DNA of 64,000 bases from Saccharibacillus sp. O23. Its GTDB lineage: Bacteria > Bacillota > Bacilli > Paenibacillales > Paenibacillaceae. Shown in pieces: positions 8,901 through 17,880 of the stretch. The notes beneath the pieces are model-generated. The model was given only the letters and a program-made list of their open reading frames with translations. It was not told the origin of the DNA and did not search any database. Position 1 is the stretch's first letter, and each line of letters begins with the position of its first letter. The translations under genes and the position numbers were made by a program. The stretch is taken from the NCBI RefSeq assembly GCF_002205895.1, contig NZ_NJDE01000018.1, positions 146,294-210,293 on the forward strand, given 5' to 3'.

Positions 8901-9992
8901 ATGATGCAAAATTATGCAAGCAAAGCGATAAAGGCGGCAGCCGCTGCCGTATTGATCGCGGGCGTGCTGAGCGGCTGCGGAAAGACCGACGGCGACAATC
9001 AAGCGACGGCTCAGACGCAGAAGGCCGATCCGGTGTCGGCAACTTTTTATGTCTACGATACGGTCGCGACCATCAAGATTTACGACGAAAAAGCGACCGA
9101 ACAAAATATCGACGAGATTCGCGACCTGCTCGGCAAAATCGATCTGGAATTGAGCCGCACGAATCCGGACAGCGACCTGTACAAAGTTAATGCGGCTTCC
9201 GGCCGGGAAGCGGTCAAAGTCTCGCAAGGCACGTTCGACGTCGTCAAAAAAGCGTTGGAGTATTCCGAGGCCACGAACGGCCTGCTCGATCCGACGATCG
9301 GCCCGCTGATCAATCTGTGGGACATCGGTCACGAAGACGCGAAAGTCCCGAACAAAGACGAGCTTGAAAAAGCGCGTAAACTGACCGATTATCGCAAAGT
9401 CGAGATGGACGAAAGCGCAATGACGATCAAACTCGAAGAACCCGGCATGGTACTCGATCTGGGTTCGATCGGTAAAGGTTACGCCGCCGACCAAGTGTCT
9501 CTGTATCTGCAAAAACACGACTTGACCAGCGCGCTGATCAATCTCGGCGGCAGCAGCATCATCGCCGTCGGCGGCAAGCCGGGCGGCGCGGACTGGAACG
9601 TAGGGCTGCAGGACCCGGACAAGAACCGCGGCAGCCAGCTCGGCACGCTCAAGATCAATAACGAAACGATCGATTCTTCGGGCGTATACGAACGTTACTT
9701 CATGCAGGGCGGCGTCCGCTACCACCATATTCTCGATCCGCGCACCGGTTATCCGACGCAGAACGGCCTAATGAGCATCACGATCGTGAGCGACAACGCC
9801 ACCGACGCCGACGCGCTCTCCACCGCCGCTTTCGTCATGGGCTTGAAAGACGGCATGGCGTATATCGAGAAGCAGAAAGGCGTCGAAGCCTTCTTCGTCA
9901 TGGACGACAACAAGATTTATGCGACCAGCGGACTGAAAGACCGGATCAACTTGACGTCCGACGTCTACAGCATGGCCGACGGTCAGCAGTAA
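8901..9992 (+). CDS. apbE: FAD:protein FMN transferase ApbE, lipoprotein
   Basis: A 363-residue lipoprotein that transfers FMN from FAD to Thr residues of target proteins, usually at the outer face of the membrane. The signal peptide ends in a lipobox, LSGC, about 20 residues from the start. Family signatures are clear: DPTIGPLINLWDIG, LDLGSIGKGYAAD, LINLGGSS and HHILDPRTGYPT. The last carries the Asp/Thr region that binds magnesium and the pyrophosphate. ATG 8901 is chosen, with a GTG at 8892 possible. No flavoprotein target such as Rnf or NosR-like proteins is encoded nearby, so the client is unknown. Confidence 0.95.
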   Translation: MMQNYASKAIKAAAAAVLIAGVLSGCGKTDGDNQATAQTQKADPVSATFYVYDTVATIKIYDEKATEQNIDEIRDLLGKIDLELSRTNPDSDLYKVNAASGREAVKVSQGTFDVVKKALEYSEATNGLLDPTIGPLINLWDIGHEDAKVPNKDELEKARKLTDYRKVEMDESAMTIKLEEPGMVLDLGSIGKGYAADQVSLYLQKHDLTSALINLGGSSIIAVGGKPGGADWNVGLQDPDKNRGSQLGTLKINNETIDSSGVYERYFMQGGVRYHHILDPRTGYPTQNGLMSITIVSDNATDADALSTAAFVMGLKDGMAYIEKQKGVEAFFVMDDNKIYATSGLKDRINLTSDVYSMADGQQ

Positions 9993-10060
9993 GTCGGCGT
10001 TAGACGCATCCGATCCCTGCTGCCAAGCCTCTCTCGATCGAATACGCCGAAATGCTCGTC

Positions 10061-10108
10061 AAAAAGACCTCATTCTTCGCTCCGAAGCGAAAAACGAGGT
10101 CTTTTTTT
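10061..10108. terminator. Rho-independent terminator between apbE and the convergent nucleotidase gene
   Basis: AAAAAGACCTC pairs with GAGGTCTTTTTTT. A second small hairpin (TTCGCTCCGAAGCGAA) sits in the loop. T runs lie on the plus side and A runs on the left, so it may serve both genes. Confidence 0.85.
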
Positions 10109-10134
10109 GATGCAAAACTTACTTTACCGACTTT

Positions 10135-12030
10135 CTAAAGTCTTTCCTGAACGGACATGTCCCATTCGAAACGAGCGAACCCGTCATCGGTCATGCCGAC
10201 GAACGACAAGCCTTCGGGCCCTTCGCTCGCGCGTGCTTCCGGCGAAGAAAGCAGCTCGATTTTAAGCCCGGCGGGTATGCCGACAATCGTCCAATTTTTA
10301 TCGGCTTTCGGCGACAAAACGCCGGATTCGCGGATATAATCGGTCAGAATCTGCCGATTCTCGTCCGGGGAATCGAGCACGACGCGCCGCCCGTCGGGAT
10401 TGGCGACCGGCGTGGAGAACGCCCGATAATTATTGGTGGCGACCACGAACTTCTCGTCCGCCTGCACCGGACGACCTTCATATCGAAGATCGCCGATCCG
10501 TTCGCTGTCCGGCCGAAGCAGTTCGCACGAAGCCGAATATCGGGCAGGTCTGCCGATATCGATCGTATAAGTCACGCCGTCGATAATATCGAAGTTGAAC
10601 GACGGGAAGTCCGGGTCGATCAAGCGCTGGCCGTCCCCTCCCGCCGGATCGATCGTCCGGAACAATCCGGCCGACCATTCCAGCCACTCTTTCAATTCCG
10701 CTCCGCTCAGCAGCAGCGCGCATAACGTGTTCGGATAATTGTACAGATCGGCGATATGTTTGACGGCCAGCGGCCCTGCCGGAATATTCGTGTAATACGA
10801 AGGGCCGTATCGTCCTCCCGTCTTGAACGGCGCTCCGGCGGCCAATACGGGCAGCTCGGCATACGGCGTGTCCGCAAGTTCCCGGCGCACGTACCGCCGC
10901 TGCGCGTCGTTGACGATCTGTACCGAAGCGCTGTCCAGAGCCAGCGCGAAGAAACTGTCGAGCGGTTCGGTCGTTTCTCCGACCGGCGTGCGGATATAGG
11001 CCAACGTGCCTTCATGGGCTTCGCGCAATACGCGTTCGGCGGCTTCGTCGCTTCTCGCGAGCGGCATTCCTTTGGCCGAATCGTACACGGGACGCGCTTC
11101 GCAGCGGCTGTCCGTCACGCTCCATCCCGCTTCCGTCAACTCCAGCTCCAGATCGATGACTCCCAGATGATCGCCCGCATAACCCGCTTCGACGGCCGGA
11201 ATCCCGTTGATCGTTCCGTTTCCGAGATCGACGCCCGTTTTTCCTTCGAAAGCCGCGCTCGGAAACACCTTATGCGCATGACCGAACAAGATCGCGTCGA
11301 TGCCCGGAATCCGGCTGAGATGCAGCACCGCGTTTTCCGTCATCGGCGCTTCCGGCAGATCTTCGTAACCGCAATGCGCCAGCAGGATCACCAGATCGGC
11401 GCCGGCTTCTTTCAGTTTCGGCACGAACGTTCGGACGGATTCGGCCATATCTTCCGCAATCAGTTTGCCTTCCAGATTGGCTTTGTCCCAACTCATGATC
11501 TGCGGCGTCACGACGCCGAGCACGCCGATCTTGAACGGATGAATCCCGCCCTCTTCGTCTTCGATCTCCCGTTCCAACAGCAAGTACGGCGGCAGATAAG
11601 ACGCTCGACCCGTGCCGTCCTGCCCGATGCGGTACAGATTGGCGTTGGTATAAGGGAACGCCGCTCCGGCCAACGCGCGATCCAGATATTCCAATCCGTA
11701 ATTGAATTCGTGGTTGCCCAGCGTAGCCGCATCGTAACCGAGCAAGTTCATCGCTTCGTAAGCCGGATGAATCCGCTCGCCTTCGCCGACGGCTTGACCG
11801 GCCGCGTAATCGCCCATCGGATTGCCCTGCAGCAGATCGCCGTTGTCGAAGAGCAGCACGTTTCGGCTCTCCGCTCTGGCCTGCCGAATTAACGCGGCCG
11901 TACGGACGAACCCGTAAGCTTCCGTCGCCCGGTCGCCGTAATAATCATAACTTGTCATATGCATATGCAGATCGGTTGTCTCCAACACGCGTACATTCGC
12001 TTTAATCCTCAGTTTACTCTCCTCCGTCAT
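10135..12030 (-). CDS. 2',3'-cyclic-nucleotide 2'-phosphodiesterase / 5'- or 3'-nucleotidase family
   Basis: A protein of about 631 residues with an N-terminal calcineurin-like metallophosphoesterase domain (residues 10-300: TTDLHMH, LFDNGDLLQGN, LGNHEFNYG, LLAHCGYED, FGHAHKVF) and a C-terminal 5'-nucleotidase substrate domain (about 380-560, with YYTNIPAGPLAVKHIADLYNYPN). The motif TTDLHxHMTSYDYY is typical of CpdB-type enzymes, which release nucleosides and phosphate from 2',3'-cyclic nucleotides. Unlike most relatives, no signal peptide is visible, so it may be cytoplasmic. The start is uncertain: ATG 12030 lacks a good ribosome site, while a CTG at 12012 follows GGAGGAG. It is divergent from the phn operon, which suggests a phosphorus-scavenging role. 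Confidence 0.86.
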   Translation of the reverse strand: MTEESKLRIKANVRVLETTDLHMHMTSYDYYGDRATEAYGFVRTAALIRQARAESRNVLLFDNGDLLQGNPMGDYAAGQAVGEGERIHPAYEAMNLLGYDAATLGNHEFNYGLEYLDRALAGAAFPYTNANLYRIGQDGTGRASYLPPYLLLEREIEDEEGGIHPFKIGVLGVVTPQIMSWDKANLEGKLIAEDMAESVRTFVPKLKEAGADLVILLAHCGYEDLPEAPMTENAVLHLSRIPGIDAILFGHAHKVFPSAAFEGKTGVDLGNGTINGIPAVEAGYAGDHLGVIDLELELTEAGWSVTDSRCEARPVYDSAKGMPLARSDEAAERVLREAHEGTLAYIRTPVGETTEPLDSFFALALDSASVQIVNDAQRRYVRRELADTPYAELPVLAAGAPFKTGGRYGPSYYTNIPAGPLAVKHIADLYNYPNTLCALLLSGAELKEWLEWSAGLFRTIDPAGGDGQRLIDPDFPSFNFDIIDGVTYTIDIGRPARYSASCELLRPDSERIGDLRYEGRPVQADEKFVVATNNYRAFSTPVANPDGRRVVLDSPDENRQILTDYIRESGVLSPKADKNWTIVGIPAGLKIELLSSPEARASEGPEGLSFVGMTDDGFARFEWDMSVQERL

Positions 12031-12159
12031 GTGAGTTGGATGGTACCTTTTTTCAACTATACATTTTTTAAAATAATTTTTGTTAACTTTTTCAGATAAA
12101 AATCGTGCAATTTTCGTTTTTTGTGGTATTATCTGTTGTGCAACGGAATTCACCAATGG

Positions 12160-12200
12160 TAGGTAATGATGAATTAGGTACATTACCTAACATGTTAGGT
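12160..12200. promoter_or_regulatory. Palindrome cluster, candidate operator upstream of phnD
   Basis: ACCTAACATGTTAGGT (12185-12200) is a perfect 16-bp palindrome. Just upstream TAGGTAATG (12160-12168) is the inverted copy of CATTACCTA (12181-12189). A dimeric regulator is the obvious explanation; its identity is unknown. Confidence 0.45.
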
Positions 12201-12304
12201 GTTAATGTTCGGTTTTCAGAATGCTGCTGCTTGAAGTTTTCCCATTTTCCCGGCTTGATTAGAATGACACCGCCGAGTATTTTGCGCAAGAGACGCGTCA
12301 GTTT

Positions 12305-12343
12305 TTTACATTTTTTTAACAAAACTCGTGTCTTGACTTTACT
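12305..12343 (+). promoter_or_regulatory. Candidate PhoP (Pho) box before phnD
   Basis: TTTACA (12305) and TTAACA (12316) are spaced 11 bases apart, with a further TTTACT at 12338 in the same register. Bacillus PhoP sites are TT(A/T/C)A(C/T)A repeats with this spacing. TTGACT (12333) and a TGG-TACACT extended -10 (12361-12369) lie just downstream. Confidence 0.35.
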
Positions 12344-12434
12344 CAGGCTCAGGAAAATGCTGGTACACTTCTGGTTGTCGGCTTCGAAAACGAAGTTCAC
12401 GCACATAACAACCAAACCTGAGGGGGAAAAGATT

Positions 12435-13400
12435 TTGTTCAAGAAAGTACTTACGGTCTGCATGTCTCTGGCTCTTACGGCGGGCCTGGCAGCTTGCGGC
12501 AGCAGCTCCAACAACGCATCCGGCAACGCGTCCGGTTCGACGGAAGGCGAAACGGCGGCGGCGGGTTACGCGCCTAAAGAACTGAACGTGCAATTCGTTC
12601 CTTCGCAGAACGCAGACACGCTCGAAGCCAAAGCGAAGCCGCTCGAAAAGCTTCTCGGCGACAAACTGGGCATTCCGGTACATGTCAGCGTATCTCCTAA
12701 CTATAACACCATCATCGAAGCGATGACGGCGAAGCAAGTCGACGTCGGCTTCCTGCCTCCGAACGCATACGTATTGGCGCACGACGTCAGAAAATCGGCC
12801 GACCTGCTGCTGCAAGCGCAGCGTTACGGCGTCGACGAAGCGACCGGTCAACCGACCGAAGAGAAAGTCGACTTCTACCGCTCGTTGATTCTCGTGAAAA
12901 AAGATTCCGGCATCAAAAAGCTCGAAGACCTCAAAGGCAAAAAAATGGGCTGGCAGGACGTAACGTCGTCCGCGGGTTACGTATTCCCGGCCGCTGCCAT
13001 GATCAAAGCCGGCATGAAGCCGGATACGGACGTCGAAGGCATTACGCTCAAAGGCCACGACCAAGCGGTATTGGCTCTGCTGAACGGACAAGTCGACGCG
13101 GTCGCGGTGTTCCAAGACGCCCGCAACACGGTCAAAAAAGATATTCCGGACGTCTTCGACAAAACGGAAATCCTTTTCGCGACAGACAAAATCCCGAACG
13201 ACACGGTCAGCGTGCGCAGCGACATGACGCAGGAATGGAAAGACAAGATCGCCGACGCGTTCATCGCGCTGGGTAACGATCCGGAAGGCCAAAAAGTCAT
13301 CAACGACGTGTACACGCATGTCGGTTACGCCAAAGGCGACGACGCGAACTTCCAAATCGTTCGCGAATCGGCCGAAGCGGTCGGTCAAAAGATCCAATAA
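12435..13400 (+). CDS. phnD: Phosphonate/phosphite ABC transporter substrate-binding lipoprotein PhnD-like
   Basis: A 321-residue periplasmic-binding-type lipoprotein of the PhnD/PtxB family. The lipobox LAAC lies at residues 17-20, followed by a Ser/Asn/Gly linker. The mature domain shows the family pattern: VQFVPSQNADTLEAKAKPLEKLL, FLPPNAYVLAH, KGKKMGWQDVTSSAGYVFP and GQVDAVAVFQDAR. The start is TTG 12435, eight bases after AGGGGG; the open frame upstream is non-coding leader. It is the first gene of phnD-phnC-phnE-phnE. The substrate could be phosphonate, phosphite, hypophosphite or another oxyanion. No C-P lyase or phosphonatase genes are present. Confidence 0.9.
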   Translation: MFKKVLTVCMSLALTAGLAACGSSSNNASGNASGSTEGETAAAGYAPKELNVQFVPSQNADTLEAKAKPLEKLLGDKLGIPVHVSVSPNYNTIIEAMTAKQVDVGFLPPNAYVLAHDVRKSADLLLQAQRYGVDEATGQPTEEKVDFYRSLILVKKDSGIKKLEDLKGKKMGWQDVTSSAGYVFPAAAMIKAGMKPDTDVEGITLKGHDQAVLALLNGQVDAVAVFQDARNTVKKDIPDVFDKTEILFATDKIPNDTVSVRSDMTQEWKDKIADAFIALGNDPEGQKVINDVYTHVGYAKGDDANFQIVRESAEAVGQKIQ

Positions 13401-13443
13401 TCCGCTTCATTTCATTCTTTTCGCGAAACCCGATGATTCCTTG

Positions 13444-13484
13444 CAGCGCCGCTTGCGGTCTTCAACAGCCGCCAAGCGGCGCTG
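13444..13484 (+). other. Intercistronic mRNA hairpin between phnD and phnC
   Basis: CAGCGCCGCTTG pairs with CAAGCGGCGCTG, and the stem continues with CGG/CCG. It has no T tract. This is a typical placement for a stem that protects the binding-protein mRNA and lets phnD exceed phnC expression. Confidence 0.6.
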
Positions 13485-13565
13485 TGCGGCGTTTCGAGCG
13501 GGACTCTCTATCCAACCTAACCGGCCCTGCCTTCAAGGCAGCCTTGCCGGAGAAAGCAGGCAGCG

Positions 13566-14357
13566 ATGATCGAATTCAAAAATGTAGTGAAACAATATCC
13601 GAACGGCACGATCGGCCTGAACAATATCAATCTGACGATCGGCGAAGGCGAATTCGTCGTGATCGTCGGACTGTCGGGCGCAGGCAAATCGACGCTTCTC
13701 CGTTCCGTCAATCGGCTGCACGACATCAGCTCGGGCGAGATCGTCGTGGACGGCAAATCCATCACCAAAGCGAGCGGCAAGCAGCTTCGGCGCATCCGCC
13801 GCGATATCGGCATGATCTTTCAGAGCTTCAACCTTGTCAAACGGGCTACCGTGCTGCGCAACGTGCTGTCCGGCCGAGTCGGCTACCATTCCACGTTCAG
13901 CACCATGTTCGGCTATTTCCCGAAAGAAGACCATGATATCGCGCTGGATGCGCTGAGCCGCGTCAATATCCGCGAGAAAGCTTACAGCCGCGCCGATCAA
14001 TTGTCCGGCGGCCAGCAGCAGCGCGTCTCGATCGCCCGCGCGCTGGCGCAGAAACCCAAGGTCATTCTGGCCGACGAACCGGTCGCTTCGCTCGACCCGC
14101 TGACGACGCGTCAGGTCATGGACGATCTTCAGCGCATTAACCGCGAATTGAAGATCACGACGATCGTCAACCTGCACTTTATCGATCTGGCCCGCGAATA
14201 CGCGACGCGCATCATCGGCCTTCGCGCAGGCGAAGTCGTATTCGACGGTCCGGTCTCCGAAGCGACCGACGCCAAGTTCGCCGAGATCTACGGCCGTCCG
14301 ATCAACGAAGACGAGCTGCTGGCGGCCGAGGCCGCGAAAGGAGGCGTGACGGTATGA
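13566..14357 (+). CDS. phnC: Phosphonate-type ABC transporter ATPase PhnC
   Basis: A 263-residue ATPase of the PhnC family. Walker [10 protein letters not shown] lies at 35-43, the Q-loop in IFQSFNLV, the signature LSGGQQQR near 145-152 and Walker B VILADEP near 164-170. The [21 protein letters not shown] segment after the Q-loop is characteristic of PhnC. Its stop overlaps the next start as ATGA (14354-14357), implying translational coupling with the first permease. Confidence 0.95.
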   Translation: MIEFKNVVKQYPNGTIGLNNINLTIGEGEFVVIVGLSGAGKSTLLRSVNRLHDISSGEIVVDGKSITKASGKQLRRIRRDIGMIFQSFNLVKRATVLRNVLSGRVGYHSTFSTMFGYFPKEDHDIALDALSRVNIREKAYSRADQLSGGQQQRVSIARALAQKPKVILADEPVASLDPLTTRQVMDDLQRINRELKITTIVNLHFIDLAREYATRIIGLRAGEVVFDGPVSEATDAKFAEIYGRPINEDELLAAEAAKGGVTV

Positions 14358-15208
14358 CGCCTGCTCCTACGCCGGAAACGGCGGAAGTGGGAGCGCCGCC
14401 TCCTCCGCCGTCCAAGAAACCGGCTCCGACGATAGACTCGAAAGGCCCGCAGCGTTTCAAAGCGTTGTTCACGTGGTTGGCCTTCATCGTAGTCATCGTG
14501 GTCTGCGGCATCCGCGTAGACGCCGACTTCGTACAATTGTTCAGCAAAAACTCGATGGATAATGTCGGACGGATCATGAACGATCTGATCCGTCCGGATT
14601 GGAGTTACACAGGCCGGATCTTGCCGGCCATGATCGAGACCGTGCAGATCGCGATCGCCGGCACGGTCATCGGCTCGGTGCTTGCCGTACCGGTGGCGCT
14701 GCTGTGCGCAGTCAACGTCATGCCGAAGAAGATCGTCACGATCCCGGCACGGATCGTATTGAACTTGGTTCGTACGATTCCGGACCTGTTGTTCGCCGCC
14801 GTGTTCGTGGCCGTATTCGGCATCGGCGCGTTCGCCGGCATGCTGGCGCTCGTGTTCTTCTCGTTCGGTCTGGTCGCCAAGCTGACGTACGAAGCGATCG
14901 AAGCGATCGATCCGGGTCCGCTCGAAGCGATGACCGCTTCGGGCGCGAACAAGATCCAATTGATCGTGTTCGGCGTCATTCCGCAGGCGCTGCCTTATTT
15001 CTTCTCGTACGTGCTGTACACCTTCGAAGTCAACGTGCGCGCAGCGGCGGTACTCGGCTTCGTCGGCGCGGGCGGCATCGGCCTGCATCTGGATCAGCAG
15101 CTTAATTCCCTGCGTTACGACCGGGCTTCGACCATCATTCTGCTGACGCTCGTGATCGTCTTGGTCATCGATTACGCCAGCACTTACTTACGGAGGAAAT
15201 TGCTATGA
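14354..15208 (+). CDS. phnE: Phosphonate-type ABC transporter permease PhnE (first copy)
   Basis: A 284-residue membrane permease. A Pro-rich cytoplasmic tail (residues 1-35) is followed by about six TM helices. The coupling-loop motif [30 protein letters not shown] and the C-terminal [18 protein letters not shown] are classical PhnE features. It overlaps phnC and the second permease by four bases each. The two PhnE copies probably form a heterodimeric pore. Confidence 0.94.
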   Translation: MTPAPTPETAEVGAPPPPPSKKPAPTIDSKGPQRFKALFTWLAFIVVIVVCGIRVDADFVQLFSKNSMDNVGRIMNDLIRPDWSYTGRILPAMIETVQIAIAGTVIGSVLAVPVALLCAVNVMPKKIVTIPARIVLNLVRTIPDLLFAAVFVAVFGIGAFAGMLALVFFSFGLVAKLTYEAIEAIDPGPLEAMTASGANKIQLIVFGVIPQALPYFFSYVLYTFEVNVRAAAVLGFVGAGGIGLHLDQQLNSLRYDRASTIILLTLVIVLVIDYASTYLRRKLL

Positions 15209-16002
15209 ATCAATCCGTTCCTTCCAGCTCCCGTCTGCCGCTGATCCGCAACTGGATCGTCGGCATTCTGCTGATCGTGCTCTTCGGCTGGTCGCTGTCC
15301 GCGATGAAATTCGAAGGGATTCAAGAATACGGCGCGCAAGTCATGGCTTCGATCTGGGAAGGCTTCACCCACCCCGACTGGGATTACGTCTATCTGCCGG
15401 AAGGCGAAGATCTGCTGCGCGGACTGCTCGAGACGCTGATCATCTCGATTCTGGGCACGTTCATCTCGGCGTTCTTGTGCATACCGTTCGCGTTCTGGGC
15501 TTCGTCCAATATGAGCCGCTTTCAAGCGGTCTCGGGCAGCGGCAAATTCGTGCTGACCGTTATCCGGGTCTTCCCGGAGATCATCATGGCGATCTTGTTC
15601 ATCGTCGCCGTGGGTCCCGGCGCGTTCGCCGGCGTGCTCGCGCTCGGCGTCCATTCGATCGGCATGCTCGCCAAGCTCTATTCCGAAACGATCGAAGCCG
15701 TCGATAACGGCCCTCGCGAAGCCTTGATCTCCAGCGGCGCAAGCAAACTTCAAGTGCTGCGTTTCGCGGTTCTGCCGCAGGTCATCCCGCAATTTATCTC
15801 GTATGCGCTCTACCGCTTCGAGATCAATATCCGCTCCGCCACCGTATTGGGCTTGGTCGGCGCAGGCGGCATCGGCGTCCCGCTGCTCTTCGCCCTGAGC
15901 AGCCGCAACTGGAGCCGCGTCGGCATTATCCTGCTCGGCGTCGTGATCTTGGTCACGATCATCGACCTGATCTCCGGCTGGCTCCGCAGACGGATTATCT
16001 GA
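15205..16002 (+). CDS. phnE: Phosphonate-type ABC transporter permease PhnE (second copy)
   Basis: A 265-residue permease paralogous to the preceding one, with the same coupling loop (GMLAKLYSETIEAVDNGPREALISSGASK) and C-terminal INIRSATVLGLVGAGGIGVPL. It lacks the Pro-rich tail. The start is ATG 15205 in an ATGA overlap, with GGAGG just upstream. It is the last gene of the operon, and a terminator follows at about 16.1 kb. Confidence 0.94.
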   Translation: MNQSVPSSSRLPLIRNWIVGILLIVLFGWSLSAMKFEGIQEYGAQVMASIWEGFTHPDWDYVYLPEGEDLLRGLLETLIISILGTFISAFLCIPFAFWASSNMSRFQAVSGSGKFVLTVIRVFPEIIMAILFIVAVGPGAFAGVLALGVHSIGMLAKLYSETIEAVDNGPREALISSGASKLQVLRFAVLPQVIPQFISYALYRFEINIRSATVLGLVGAGGIGVPLLFALSSRNWSRVGIILLGVVILVTIIDLISGWLRRRII

Positions 16003-16034
16003 CCCGTTTATCGCCGAAGCCTTTTAACCTTTCA

Positions 16035-16137
16035 TTTATTAGCGATAAACGACTTCGAACTTACGCTTTCGGAAGCTTAACCCTTTCGAAGCTAATAAAA
16101 AACGGCCGGGACCTATCAGGTCCTCGGCCGTTTTTTG
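16035..16137 (+). terminator. phn operon terminator with a preceding nested hairpin
   Basis: The terminator proper is AACGGCCGGGACC / GGTCCTCGGCCGTT followed by T6 (16099-16137). Upstream, TTTATTAGC (16035) and GCTAATAAA (about 16090) form a long-range stem around a GCTTTCGGAAGC hairpin. Confidence 0.85.
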
Positions 16138-16207
16138 ATATACTTTATCATTCTGATCGATTACTTCGCTTTTCGATTTCGCTTTTGATTTTCTCCCCTC
16201 TTCCCCC

Positions 16208-16540
16208 AAAGCGTCCCCTTTTTTCGGGACGCGCTTTTGTTGAGAAAACTCCCCGCACGGATGACCTGCGGCGCAGGGGGAGTTTCAGTGGAGGAGCTAA
16301 AGACTTTCGGAGAAAGTCACTTCGGAAGCATAAGCCAGTGTTCGCCTTTGTCATTGAGAAATCACCTTATAAAAATATAATCCGATTTCTCAATTACAAC
16401 ACGCGATCTAAAAACTTTCGAAGAAAGTTACATCGGAAGCATACGCTAACGAACTTTTCCCCGGAGCCGCCCCGCCCTCCCACCACCCCCAAGTTTTCTC
16501 AACAAAAAAAGCGTCCCGAAAACCTTCGGAACGCCTTTTC
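16208..16540. repeat. Noncoding element with imperfect terminal inverted repeats (MITE-like or dispersed repeat)
   Basis: The left end (16208-16250) and right end (16492-16540) are inverted copies. The core TTGTTGAGAAAACT is exact and a GGGACGC-type block lies beside it. Each end also contains a terminator-like hairpin (GCGTCCC/GGGACGC or CGTCCCGAA/TTCGGAACG). Inside are two direct repeats of about 45 bases beginning CTAAA-ACTTTCG (16297 and 16408) and an inverted pair TTGAGAAATC / GATTTCTCAA (about 16353 and 16383). Short frames across it look non-coding. Confidence 0.6.
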
Positions 16541-16547
16541 CCTACCA

Positions 16548-17879
16548 TTATAATTGAAACCCGATCCCGCCGTTCTTCCCATCCATCCATTTCCCGGTCT
16601 TCCCTTTGTTAAGCTCTCCGTTCAACGAACGAACGATCGCCGCAAGGTCGGCTTCGCCGCGCTCGTGCCATTCCAGCGCCGCCGAGACGTACAGCTCGCC
16701 GAGCTGCGCCATGCTGAAGCCTTTGGTCAACGACACAGCGCGCTCCAGACCTTCTTGATTCACGAATTCCAGCAGGCCGCGGCGTTCCAAGAACGTACGG
16801 CGCATCTCTTCGTCCGGCAAAGCGATCTCGTACGAACGATCGAAACGGCCCGCGCGGTTCATGAGGCCCGGATCGATCTTCTCCGGATAGTTGGTCGTGC
16901 CGATCAGGAAAATGCCTTCTTTCGACGTCGCCCCATCCAGAATGTTCAGGAAGAACGAACGCACGCTCTGCGGCATGGAATCGATATCTTCGATGACCAG
17001 CACCATCGGAGCGAGGCGAGCCGCCGTCTCGAACACTTCCTGCACGGAGCCGCTCGACGTGTATTCCGTGATCTGCCAATAAGCGGCCGGTCCCGGAATG
17101 CTGCCCGCGATCGACTTGACCAGCGTCGTTTTGCCGTTGCCGGGACGTCCGTAGAGCAGGATGCCCCGTTTGAACGGCAGATTATGCTTCCGATAGAACG
17201 TCCGGTCGGACGCGAAGAACTGATCGAGCGAACGGTAAATTTCTTTTTTCAACGGTTCGGGCAGAATAACGTCGTCCCGCGAGACCGCCCGGGTAATCGG
17301 TTCGCTCTCCCGATGAATCCCGTTGTTCGTGTCCGTAAATACCGTGATGCGGCTCTTGTCGCGATTGCGCTGACGGACGCGAACGCCGCTCAGGAACGCG
17401 CTGATCGCTTCGTCGCCGGTCGCGAACACGAAATCTTCGCTGTAAATGCCGTGCTGGCGGAACATGGGGATACGCGCGAGCGCTACTCCCTGCGCCGGAT
17501 ACACGAATACGTTGTTGCGAATAGCGGGATGAATCGTATATTCGGCCGTGCTGCTGTCTTCGTCGTACGTGAACGTGCGTCCTTCGATGCCTTCGTACAC
17601 GCGGCCGGCGCATTCCACTTCGGGCGCGCCTTTCTTGACGTCTTCTTCGAGCAGATCCCAATAATCGCTCGTTCCGTCGTCGCTGGCATACAGCGTATAG
17701 GTCACGCCGTAGCGCTCTTCCAACATCGCTTCGATCCCGCGCGTCACGCGGGCGTACGATTCGTACTCCGCCATATTCGGATTGCCCGGTTCGTAAGCGA
17801 CGACGGTACGTTCTTCGCCGGCCGGCATATCGAGACCCGCGATGCTCAAGCCGTTTTCGGGCTGCAATTTTCTCTCCAT
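16548..17879 (-). CDS. AAA+ ATPase coupled to rtcB
   Basis: A 443-residue protein. A divergent N-terminal region (1-235), unassigned, is followed by a classical AAA+ domain. Walker A GRPGNGKT lies at 244-251, Walker B VLVIEDID at 293-300, sensor-1 GTTN at 327-330, and arginine-finger-like residues sit in NRAGRFDR (341-348). The order and motifs resemble BCS1/FtsH/proteasomal-type AAA remodelling ATPases, not sigma-54 activators. No membrane segment is seen. The ATG at 17879 follows the rtcB stop (17881) by a single base, so the two proteins are almost certainly made together. A role in remodelling an RNA-repair or tRNA-related complex is inference. No close named homologue is recognised. Confidence 0.85.
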   Translation of the reverse strand: MERKLQPENGLSIAGLDMPAGEERTVVAYEPGNPNMAEYESYARVTRGIEAMLEERYGVTYTLYASDDGTSDYWDLLEEDVKKGAPEVECAGRVYEGIEGRTFTYDEDSSTAEYTIHPAIRNNVFVYPAQGVALARIPMFRQHGIYSEDFVFATGDEAISAFLSGVRVRQRNRDKSRITVFTDTNNGIHRESEPITRAVSRDDVILPEPLKKEIYRSLDQFFASDRTFYRKHNLPFKRGILLYGRPGNGKTTLVKSIAGSIPGPAAYWQITEYTSSGSVQEVFETAARLAPMVLVIEDIDSMPQSVRSFFLNILDGATSKEGIFLIGTTNYPEKIDPGLMNRAGRFDRSYEIALPDEEMRRTFLERRGLLEFVNQEGLERAVSLTKGFSMAQLGELYVSAALEWHERGEADLAAIVRSLNGELNKGKTGKWMDGKNGGIGFQL

Positions 17880-17880
17880 A

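Noticed and set aside
16185..16553. 122-codon frame across the TIR element, and short frames opposite it
   Set aside because: Composition reflects the repeat. No ribosome site, and the frame spans terminator hairpins.
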